Of a stretch of 64,000 bases of DNA, positions 23,058 to 32,121 are shown in pieces. This DNA is from Allomyces macrogynus ATCC 38327 (lineage: Eukaryota > Blastocladiomycota > Blastocladiomycetes > Blastocladiales > Blastocladiaceae), in assembly GCA_000151295.1 (NCBI GenBank), contig GG745356.1, forward strand, positions 7,334 through 71,333, read 5' to 3'. Positions within the stretch are counted from its first letter, which is position 1. Each line of letters opens with the position of its first letter. The notes beneath the pieces are model-generated. The model ran no database searches and had not been told where the DNA came from. It saw only the letters and a list, made by a program, of their open reading frames with translations. The translations under genes were made by a program, and so were the position numbers.

Positions 23058-24503
23058 ATGTCGCTCCGTCGAGCGCTCAACGGGTATTCATGACCTGACC
23101 GATCTGCTCGACCTGACCGAAGCACAACGTCAATCCGGACAGCAAAACTCATGAACGTCAGCGTCAACGATGATATTCGCTCGTGTGCCAACGTAGATCG
23201 TTCGCCGTCGACAAGCCGCAGGGCAAGACGAGCGCGCACATTGTCAACATTATCAAGGCGATCCTGTGTCGGGCCATTTGCGAGGAAGAATGACTGCGAC
23301 GTACGCAGTTGAAAGTCGGCCATGGCGGGACGCAGGTACGGACATGGATGTTGTGGTCGAAATTGTTCGAGGAACTGACCATGAAATGGACGGTGCAGGA
23401 CCCGCTGGCCACGGGCGTGTTGATCATTGGCGTCGGCCACGGGACCAAGGCGCTCGCGTCGTACCTCGACTGCACCAAGACGTACACGGTGACGGGCCAA
23501 CTCGGTGCGGTTCTTTTAACTCTGCTCCGTCCGTCAGTCCAACCCGCTGACGCTCCTCAGTTCGCCAATACAGGCGCCGAAACAGACACGTACGACATGG
23601 AGGGCCAAGTGACCAAGACGGCGCCGTATGACCACATTACGCGCGACCTGATTGACCAAACACTGCCGCGGTTCCGCGGCGACATTATGCAAGTGCCGCC
23701 CATGTACGCCCCTCCCTCCCTCCACCAACACATGCCTCGCGTGCTGACGCACCTTCTCCACTCTCCCTCCCGGCAGTTTCAGCGCCATCAAGCGCGACGG
23801 TATGGCCATGTACGACTACGCACGGTCGGGCAAACCGATTCCGGAACTCGAGCCGCGGCCCGTAACCATTTCCTCGCTCGAGTTGATGGACTGGATCCCA
23901 GACCCCACGCCGGTCGTGAAATCTGCCGATTTGGCGACGGCGGCCGCGACCCCCGACGCCGATCTGACCGACTCAGCCGCTATGACCGCGACGTTCAAGG
24001 CCGACACCGACGCACGTGCAACCACGCCGTCCACCCCGACGGGCCCGCAATTCCAGCTGCAAATGACGTGCACCAAAGGCACCTACGTGCGGTCGATTGT
24101 ACACGATCTCGCGGACGCCATGGACTCGGCCGCACACGTCGTGCAGTTGCGCCGGATCCGGCAGGGCGATTGGGACGAGGCGAGCGCATTGAGCTACGAG
24201 CAGTGGGATGTGGAAAATGTGTTGGGGATGATCAAGCCCGTGGATCCCCCAGTGGAGGTCGATGACGGGAGGGCGTCAGCGAGGCCCAAGAAGTGGACGA
24301 ACCGGCCGTCGAGGGACGGGTACGGTTGGGCCGGGTCGCGCGGGCGGTATGGGTTGCGGAACGACGGGTACGGTGGTGGGAGTTCGCGCGGGTCGCGTGG
24401 TGGGTCGCGGGATGATGGGTATGGTGGGAGTGCGCGTGGGTCACAGTATGACGGGCGCGGTGGGAGTTCACGAGGGTCGTGGTACGATGGGTACGGCTGG
24501 TAG
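23058..24503 (+). CDS. PUS4: tRNA pseudouridine-55 synthase (Pus4/TruB), in-frame TGA, RGG-like tail
   Basis: TruB/Pus4 enzymes make pseudouridine 55 in the tRNA T-loop. Exon 1 (23058-23083, Kozak GCCACCATG) reads MSLRRALNG. Exon 2 continues SFAVDKPQGKTSAHIVNIIK. A TGA at 23291-23293 then interrupts the frame before LRRTQLKVGHGGTQ. The next exon gives DPLATGVLIIGVGHGTKAL, which contains the catalytic Asp (GTLDPLATG in relatives; the Leu is Gln here), then YLDCTKTYTVTGQLG, TDTYDMEGQVTKTAP, FSAIKRDGMAMYDYARSGK and the C-terminal TKGTYVRSIVHDLADAM. Introns lie near 23084-23196, 23335-23400, 23507-23569 and 23702-23776. After the enzyme domain the protein ends in about 65 residues rich in Gly, Arg, Ser, Asp and Tyr. 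No GT..AG choice that keeps frame removes the TGA, whose context is GAA-TGA-CTG. A DIRS-like element is inserted about 80 bp after the stop codon. Confidence 0.85.
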
Positions 24504-24622
24504 TGGAGTGGTGTTGCTGTTTTGGTGGTTGTTGATGTTCTTTCTGTCGGAAAGTATTAGTGATCACTCGGTTCTCGTTGAGATTGTCCATTGCCCTTGC
24601 CAGCACCTTGGGGTGCTGCGAT

Positions 24623-24791
24623 GTGCCTATTCCTTTATTGAATGAGCTCAAATGATCGACACTATCTCAGGAACATGAAACACATGATGCAACGTCAGTT
24701 CTGAGAAACGAAATGAATAAACAGGCTTGATCGCCTGTGCCTGTCGAGGCGTGCAAACCCCTCGCCCCTGACCCATCAGGATCCTCACTCC
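24623..24791 (+). repeat. Left inverted terminal repeat of the DIRS-like element
   Basis: This 169-bp segment (GTGCCTATTCCTTTATTGAA ... GGATCCTCACTCC) is about 93% identical by eye to the reverse complement of 29694-29862. The left outer edge 24583-24625 precedes it and is represented again, inverted, in the internal complementary region. Confidence 0.9.
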
Positions 24792-24812
24792 TTTTTTATT
24801 CGATCGACACTG

Positions 24813-26039
24813 GTGGACAAGCGACATGGCACGTTTCCATACAAGAAAATGCAGAGCAACACCGACAACACCATCCCGGTTTATGGTGGGCAGGTCCCAG
24901 GCGTCCCTGAGGTCGAGCCAGCCCCACCTGTCATGGACAGGGGGGTGGCTGATGTCGCGACGCCGGGCAGGTCCGCCCTGGCGCCCTGCACATGGGCGCT
25001 GTCGTGCACGCTCTGGCAGCTGCAGACGGGTCCGAGGTGGGGACGGGCGCTTGTCCCGCATGTGACCTTGTGGTCGGTGGGGGCGATATACTGACAGCTG
25101 ATGATGTCGCCCGCATTGTGGCGGCTGCAGCAGAGGCGGTGGTGGAAGCTGCGCTGGCCTGTATGGCCGTCCCGCCCACCACGATGCTCACCCTGGCGCA
25201 TGCAGTGGGGACAGACCACTGTGACACGCTCTGGCAGGGTGCTGCATCAGTGGCCAGTTTGTTGGCCGTGTCTGAAAGCCCACTGGAGCGAGAGGACAGC
25301 GGCAAGGCGCACGTACTGGACATGTTGCGCGACGCCCTCACCCGCCTGGGTGGCGATGGAGCCCTGGGCCCTGCCAACATGTTCGGCCCCCTCAATGTCA
25401 GATGACGCCAAGAAACAGCGCTGCAAATGCGCGCGTTTCTTTTACGATGTCAAGGAGATCATGCTGATCAAGGATGCGCCTGAGCTGGTGTTAACACTCC
25501 CAAGCCTTGGTACCTTGGTGAAGTGGGCTGGCACCAAGCAAGACAAGCTGCTTGTGGATGTGACCAAGCGACTGATGACCCAAATGTGAGGGACTGTCAC
25601 AGTGGCCTCCCGCCTCAAGGTCCTCACCGCACTCCTCCAGGAGGTGGCCCTCTCAAAACTCGACATGGACGACCATGCTGACGTGCTGTCTGCGCTCGAT
25701 GTGGTGGTCAGCATGGTCCAAGCCAAGGCGCACCTGGAAGCAGCGGACATTGCCCATCTGACTGGGTTGTGGCACATCATGTACCTGGCGACCTACCCAG
25801 GGGTGGACAAGGTGCGCACCAAAGCCCTACACAAGGTAATGCCTTTGGGGTCCCACTTGGGACGTGTGCTGCTGTTTGATGAGACCACGCTTGCTGAGCA
25901 GGTGGAGGCTGACAGCAAGGCGCACTACTGGCACGTGCAGAGCACCCTTGGTGCGGGCTGTTCCCAGCAGCCCTGTGTGGCAGGTCCCTTTGGACCTGTG
26001 CGCCAACATCACCAACCAGCCCTGCCTGCAGGGGGGCGC

Positions 26040-26040
<1 letters not shown>
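24813..26040 (+). pseudogene. Gag-like region of the DIRS-like element
   Basis: Protein-like reading moves between frames: 24992-25405 (Ala/Val/Asp-rich, DDVARIVAAAAEAVVEAAL), then a second frame with KCARFFYDVKEIMLIKDAPE to a TGA at 25587-25589, then KVLTALLQEVALSKLDMDD to about 25940. There is no recognised domain; position 5' of the RT suggests the capsid-like ORF of DIRS elements. At least two stops and one frame change show it is inactive. Confidence 0.6.
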
Positions 26041-26041
<1 letters not shown>

Positions 26042-26082
<41 letters not shown>

Positions 26083-26090
26083 GGGGGGGG
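26042..26090. repeat. Homopolymer tract T40 followed by G9
   Basis: Forty T are directly followed by nine G between the gag-like and RT regions of the DIRS-like element. The tract happens to stay open in some frames as poly-Phe. It may be an A-tail-like insertion (reverse orientation) or microsatellite growth in a dead copy. The exact length is likely to be assembly-sensitive. Confidence 0.9.
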
Positions 26091-26159
26091 CAGTCGCCCA
26101 CAGTTTGGTGGCTTGACAAAGCGCGCATTTGGTGGCAGCCCCAGCACTGGCTTGGCACC

Positions 26160-28371
26160 AACATGGCTGAACAAGAAGCGGGTTTAGTGGCACAGCCCCT
26201 GTTGCTGATGGATCACAATTTGAATATATTGGATCATTGCACTGATTCTACAGATGCAGACTGTTGTTTGGTTGGTGACTGGGGCTCAGTCTTTGGAAAG
26301 GTGGATCGCATTGCACACTGGCTGTGGATGGATCCAGGAGAATGTTTCACCTTGTTGGACGAGGAATCAGTCCTGTGGATTCTGGACCCAACAACCCTGT
26401 CCGTGGCGCTCAGGGACATGGCGGACGTGATGGGGGATGCAAAGATAATGCGTTTAGAAGGCTTGCTCCCACACCCACATCTGGAGGTGGTGGTGGGGGG
26501 CCGATTACACTTCCCCACATTCTGGGAGGTCTGGCTCAGATGCCACGACTCCCAGATCACGAGAGATTTGATCCCAGATGGGTTGCAGCTGGACCTTTTG
26601 GGGGTACTGCCACCTACGTGGGAGACAGTGGAGTTCACCCTGACAGGGGCCGAGGCAGCATCCCTGTGGGTGGAGCTTGACACGTGGATTGCCAAGGGTG
26701 CAGCGAAGGTGCTGGAGGAAGGCCAATGCCACGACTACTTTGTAGATGAGGTGATCCACTTGGTCTTCACTGTGACTCAGAAGTGCAGGATGGTCTGGAT
26801 GATCATACATTACTTGTATGTGAACAGCTTCATAATGGACAAACTGTTCAAAATGGAGACGATGAAATCGGTGATTGGAGTGATCCCAGACATGGAGTTT
26901 GCAGCAGTGGTGGACATTGCTGACTTCTTCCTACACCTGGGGGTGCACCTGGAACACCAGCACCTGTTGTGCTTTGTGGCACAGGGCCAGGTGTTCAAGC
27001 TGCTGGCTTCACTCTTTGGATTGAAGTGTCTGCCACGGATCTTCACAAAACTGCCAAAGCCCATCCTGGTGGCATTGCGCAGGATCAGGGTGATGGTGTT
27101 GGCCTGGCTGGATGATGTGATTGTGGGGTCAGTGTTTCCATCACTGACCCTGTGGTTCACGATTGTATTTATTCGCCTGATGCAGCTCCACAGATTCCAG
27201 ATCTCGTGGAAGAAACTGTCATTTCCCACATTGCAGATGGTGCAATGGGTGGGATGGGAGTGGGACCTTGCACACAAGGTCATGTGAGTCCACAAAACTG
27301 ACAGCAGTACAGGACGAGCTGCACAAGGTGAGCCGTCTGGACTGGATTCATGTGAAAAGTCTGGTGAGCCTGGTGAGGAATATCCTGGCCATCTTGCTGG
27401 CAGTGAGCAAACTGAAACTTCTCACAATGGAGCTCCACATGGCAATGTGCACAGCAGCATGAGCCATTGGTACGTGCCAAGAACAATGGGGCTCTCTCAT
27501 GGTGGACGTGACACCTCTCATGAGGGAGGACCTGTTGACAAGTGCAGCAGTGCTCCTGGGCTACAAAGGGTCGACACTGCTGCAGCTGGTGGCAGACCTG
27601 ACCATGCACTCCAATGCGTCAGGGATGGGCTGGGCCCTGAACATGTGGGTAGAGGGGGAACTGGTGCAGACGCACGACCAGTGGTCAGTGGACGTTCTCC
27701 TCCAGTATCAGGACAGGTATCAATCAGTGGGGGACCTGGACAGGTTCCTGTCCACACACCCCACAACAGACCTGATCCACATCAGGGTCTTGGAGATACT
27801 TGCAGTCCCACTGGGACTGCAGGCCCTGGTGGCCTCAGGGGCAATGGACCTGTCTGGACTGACAGTCCATGCAATGGTGGACAACCTCAGCTCCATGATT
27901 TACCTGGATCAGCAGGGGGGCCACCAATGCCCATGGATGAATTGTGCGACAAAGGAAACCTGGCTTTGGCTGCAGGGTTTTGGGGCACAGCTGCACACAA
28001 CCCACCTGCTGCAAGTGGAGAATTGGGTGGTGGACCTGGATTCGAAGGTGGATGCAGTCCATTACAACCACATGGTCCACTGGTTGATCTTCCAAATGCT
28101 GCAGGCCCACTGGCTGGTGGAGATCAACCTGTTCGTGTCTGCAGTGACAGCACAGATCAGGGACTGGTTTGTGATGTTCCAACCAGACCCAGGAGTGGTG
28201 GTGATGGACGCGTTCACAATCCACTGGGGAGGCAAGCCTGCATGGATATACCCCGCTTGGGGCCTCCTGGTCTGTGTGCTGACCACGGGACAGCGACTGT
28301 GGTCACCCCAATCTGGCTGTCCCAGATATGGTTCCAGAGCGCCCTCTGGATGTCAGTGGACGACCCTGTGA
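26160..28371 (+). pseudogene. Reverse transcriptase-RNase H of the DIRS-like element
   Basis: The RT palm is readable to 27287: RMVWMIIHYLYVNSFIMDKL, MEFAAVVDIADFFLHLGVH, and the catalytic box VLAWLDDVIVGS with both Asp residues intact. After a TGA at 27285-27287 and a frame change, RVSRLDWIHVKSLVSLVRNIL continues to a TGA at 27460-27462. The RNase H-like part then follows: LTMHSNASGMGWAL (first Asp replaced by His/Asn), EILAVPLGLQAL, VDNLSSMIYLDQQGG, and the DIRS-typical ending FQPDPGVVVMDAFTIHWGGK-P. Two stops and a frame change make it non-functional. No methyltransferase domain like that of DIRS-1 was seen between RNase H and the recombinase. Confidence 0.8.
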
Positions 28372-28389
28372 TCCTGCCAACAGATGCAC

Positions 28390-29433
28390 TGGTGGAGGAC
28401 TGTGCAAATGCAGGTGCCCCCAAGCAGAATGCGCCTGATTGCATGGTGGCGCTCTGGCATTTTGGAGCTCTGCTCGGCTTATCACGAGCAGTTGTTGACT
28501 GCACTGATGCAGCCCTTGCAGAGAACACCAGGAAGCAGTATGATGCGTCTTGGCTGTGCTGGCTTCACTGGTGCTACAGGGAACACACTGATCCCCTTAT
28601 GCAAGATGTGAACGCTTTCTGAGTGTACTATCTCTCTCTGGGAGGAGGACCCCTCCCCTGCGCAGGCAGCCCTGGTGGCCCAGTGGCAGGCAGCAATTGG
28701 GACAACATGGGGACAGTTCCACAGATTGGATGGTGCAATCACATCACTGTCGACCTGTGCAATGGTATTGAAGGTGGTATGATCCTTCCAGGTGGAGTGC
28801 CCTAGGGTCTTCCACAACAAGGAGGTGTTTGACATGACGATTCTGGACGATGCAGTTCAGGCCTGGGGCCCAACCCCACACCTGTCATTCTCAAGGCTGA
28901 ACCACAGCCTTGCATACCTCCTCCTGAGGTACAGGAGGCACTGGTTCAGCTGCCTGGAACATATCGTCATACTGGAGAGCACAGTGCTTCCAGACACGTT
29001 ATGCCTGGCAATCTGCAGCCCCAAAGACCAGTGTGATCAAACAGGGATCACATACCTTGCTTGGGCTGATGACCCACTGTTGGACGTGGGGGCGCACTGG
29101 ACCACTTACCTCAGGCGCCACTCCCCCTATGTGCCTGACAGGGGCACCAGCGACGCCCTGTTTGTAGGGGCGGGCACCACCAAGCGATTTGTGGTTGCTG
29201 ACACGATTGCATCTTGGATGTGCAAACTACTGAGGGATGTGTGGATCCCACAAAGGTTCTGCGCCTACAACCTGAAGGCGGCTGCCTGCAAGTTCATGGA
29301 ACTGAACAGGGCCACCAAGGAGGAAATTGTGGTGGGGACGTGGGCTTCTGTGGCCACGTACTGGAAGCACTACCTTGGTACCCAGGTCTACATGAAGCTT
29401 CACCATCTCCTCATGGAGGTTGGGGGCCAGTAG
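28390..29433 (+). pseudogene. Tyrosine recombinase of the DIRS-like element (decayed)
   Basis: The N-terminal part is readable as ALAENTRKQYDASWLCWLHW (28520-28580), the SAM-like core-binding segment. After a stop at 28621 and a frame change, the catalytic part (28792-29433) gives LNHSLAYLLLRYRRHWF with the first Arg. The HxxR box is degenerate: family members read H-S-L-R-x-A-A-A, here Y-N-L-K-A-A-A. The final Tyr region is TYWKHYL. The recombinase is therefore doubly inactivated, by frame breaks and by loss of the catalytic His and Arg. Confidence 0.75.
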
Positions 29434-29441
29434 ACCTGACT

Positions 29442-29573
29442 GGCACATCGCAGCACCCCGAGGTGCTGGCGAGGGCAATGGACAATGCTCATTGCCCGAG
29501 CTGTTAGGGCTGTCATCTGACAGTCCTGACTGTGAGGGACGAAGTGTGTTGTCTGAGCCTGAACCAACACGAG
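29442..29573 (-). repeat. Internal complementary region of the DIRS-like element
   Basis: These 132 bases are the inverted copy of the right outer edge (29863-29951) joined head-to-tail to the left outer edge (24583-24625). In known DIRS elements this region serves as template to complete and join the ends of the cDNA into a circle. The joint is at about 29484-29490. Confidence 0.88.
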
Positions 29574-29693
29574 GGGTGCAAGATGTGCCTCCCACCCAGT
29601 TTCCATTACGGCCAGAATGGGCGGCCGATTTTCCCGTTTCCCACCCCGTCTTCGACGGGCACATCTGCTCTGTCTGGTGTCTCTCTCGACCAG

Positions 29694-29862
29694 GGAGTGA
29701 GGATCCTGACGGGTCAGGGGCAAGGGGTTTGCACGCCTCAACAGGCACAGGCGATCAAGCCTGTTTTTTCATTTCGTTTCTCAGAACTGACGTTGCATCA
29801 TATGCTTCATGTTCCTGAGATAGTGTCGATCATTTGAGCCCATTCAATAAAGGAATAGGCAC
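29694..29862 (-). repeat. Right inverted terminal repeat of the DIRS-like element
   Basis: This is the inverted partner of 24623-24791. It is followed by an 89-bp unique outer edge (29863-29951), which is copied in inverted form inside the internal complementary region. Confidence 0.9.
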
Positions 29863-30116
29863 TCGTGTTGGTTTGGGCTTGGACAACACACATCGTCCCT
29901 CGCTGTCAGGACCGTCAGGTGACAGCCCTAACAGCTCGGGCAATGAGCATTCTGAGATGCCCGTTCGTTGCGCATACAGTGAATCGCCCGCTCAAAGAAT
30001 TGTATTTGCAAAAGCTCAGGTAAATCACGGTTATCAACGGCCACTCCAGGTCTCGCAATTCTCTCGATGTCGCGCCAATCGACCCGACCCGCACCATACC
30101 GCCTGCGTACTCTCGT

Positions 30117-31181
30117 TCAGACGCGGCGCGAGTTGATGAGACTCAAAAACTCTTCGCGCGTCTTGGCCTGCGACTCGAACACGCCGACCATCGACGAGGT
30201 GATGGTGGTCGCGCCGGGCTTTTGAACGCCGCGCATGACCATGCACATGTGCGCGGCCTCCATGACGACAGCGACGCCCTGCGGCTTGAGTATCTCGTCA
30301 ATGGCACGCGCAATCTGGCGCGTGAGCCGTTCCTGGACCTGCAGACGGCGCGAAAACATTTCGGCGATGCGCGCGAGCTTGGAGAGGCCGAGGACCTTGC
30401 CTGTTGATGGGGGTGAAACGTGAGCTTGGGGAGCAAAGGACGAAGTTCACCTTGATGGCGTGGAGAAAACGGACCGTTGGGGATGTAGCCAATGTGGATC
30501 TGTTGAAACGACGAGGTGGAGGAAAAGGAGAGCGAGACGCGTCGTGATCAGTTACCACCGAGCGGTGTGCGCGGGTCTGAGAGTAATGGGTGATCGATCA
30601 CGCCGCGTACCTTGCCGTAAAACGGGACAAGATGGTGCTCGCACAGCGAAAACACGTTGATGTCACGCACAATGACCATTTCTTGGTGGTCCTCGGCAAA
30701 GACGGCCTCGTTGACGAGACCTAGACGGAACAAGACACGTGAGGTCTCGAAGTGCAACGAAAATCGGGCTCGTGCGTGCTCGACGGCAACATGCGTACTC
30801 TTGAGGTCCTCCTCGTAGCCCTTGGTGAAAAAGGTCAGGGCCTTGGCGTACCGCTCGGGCGTCTTGAGCAGGCCCTCGCGGTCCGGGTTCTCGCCGAGGG
30901 ACTCGAGGATCTGGCGGACCGAGTCGGCAATAGCGGCGGTGCGGCGCTCGTTGGAGGTGGGCGACATGGAGCGCTCGGCCTTGGGGGCTAATTGTCGCGT
31001 CAGATCCCACAGTCAGGTCAGGTCAGCGCCCGCCGCCGTGGCCCATTGATCAGTGAAATGGCATGTGCGCACCCTCAATGGCCTGGTAGTCGGGCGACTG
31101 CGCGCGCTCGACGGGAGCGGGATGGCCGTGGCCACGGCCGTTGGGGGTGGGGGCGGTCGCGGAGGGCGTCGAGCTGGACAT
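30117..31181 (-). CDS. FOL2: GTP cyclohydrolase I
   Basis: The enzyme converts GTP to dihydroneopterin triphosphate, the first step of folate and tetrahydrobiopterin synthesis; it is cytosolic and decameric. Five exons on the minus strand join exactly. Exon 1 starts at 31181 ([16 protein letters not shown], a Ser/Pro-rich leader). Introns lie at 30988-31072, 30721-30798, 30500-30610 and 30401-30474. The spliced core reads [51 protein letters not shown], the zinc-binding [57 protein letters not shown] (second zinc Cys) and the normal C-terminus [12 protein letters not shown]. All key residues are present and no break is seen. The DIRS-like element ends about 165 bp past its stop codon. Confidence 0.95.
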
Positions 31182-32121
31182 GGTTGGCGGCGGCGGGAAC
31201 ACGTTCGGGTCGACGGGCGCGTGCACGAGCAGAGATCCGAGCACGGTGCGGGCAGCGTCGCGATGCGGGCAGTAGCTTGGTGCGGGGTCCGGCAGCGTGA
31301 GGACGACGAGGACGTCGACGCGGTCGAAAACGAGGAGCGATCACGGCCGCGGCGGGAGTTGCCCCACCGTCGCGTGATGGCGACGCGCGAGGCAGCGCAC
31401 GCTTGGCCAACGACGCGCTGTGGCGCTGAGCGGCCCACCGAATGGGCACGCCTGCCACCGACCGACCAGCAAGCAGCTTGCCATCGCCGGCCCACCTCCG
31501 CCGCGGCCGTGCCAGCCGCGCCATCCGCCAAACGCGTCCCTCGCGCCGTAACCCCCCGCACTTGCTCTGCGTGCACGAACCGCTCAAGTCGCCGCGCTCG
31601 TCCGGCCCGCTGCCCGTCCCCGCGCCCCTTTTCCGCTCCTCCAACGCCCCACGACACGCACTTACGCGGCCTTCCACTCGCGAACCAAGCGAACCACGAC
31701 CCGAGTCGCAATCAGACGCGTCCTCGTGTCTCCCCCAGGCGGTTCCCACTGCCCGTCACGGCGTCAACGTACGCGTGGCAACAGCAGTAACACGCGACAC
31801 GGGTGATTTATCACGTCGCTGAACAAGAGCGTTCGCGCCCAGACGCAACCCTCACGCTCTCGCGCCATCGCTCGCGATCGAACCTGAGCGAGCGCGAACG
31901 TGCGCGAACGGCCTTGGTTTTTGTTCATCCCGTCGGTCGGTGCCGATTTTCACCCGTTGCTCCTCCTCGAACAACACGGCCACGCCGTACTCGCCGTTGA
32001 CCAGCCGCAGCCGCACGTCCTCGTCGAACCCATTGCGCTGATTCGCCGCGTCGCGTCGTTCCCGCCAGTCCCTCTGTCCCTTCCGTCCAAGGACGGTCCT
32101 CGCGTGATCCACCGATCCACC
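31182..32121. promoter_or_regulatory. Divergent region between GTP cyclohydrolase I and the MAPKK
   Basis: About 940 GC-rich bases lie between two divergent starts. No ORF shows a family match. Additional 5' exons of the MAPKK could lie here, because relatives have a much longer N-terminus, but none could be identified. Confidence 0.4.

Larger units (their letters stand above)
24583..29951 (+). mobile_element. DIRS-like tyrosine-recombinase retrotransposon (structurally complete, coding-dead)
   Basis: The element has all structural marks of the DIRS order: inverted terminal repeats (24623-24791 and 29694-29862), unique outer edges on each side, and an internal complementary region (29442-29573). 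That region is the reverse complement of the right outer edge joined to the left outer edge. The ends share ATT (24583-24585 and 29949-29951) and the internal region carries GCATTGTCC across the joint, as expected for a circular intermediate. No target-site duplication is visible, as is normal for this order. Inside are a gag-like region, an RT-RNase H region with WLDDVI, and a tyrosine-recombinase region, in that order. Stops and frame changes break all three. The element sits about 80 bp downstream of PUS4. Confidence 0.88.

Noticed and set aside
23230..23334. Intron in PUS4 that would remove the in-frame TGA (for example GTGTCG..CGCAG)
   Set aside because: The candidate donor and acceptor pairs either shift the frame before LKVGHGG or delete the conserved helix after TSAHI.
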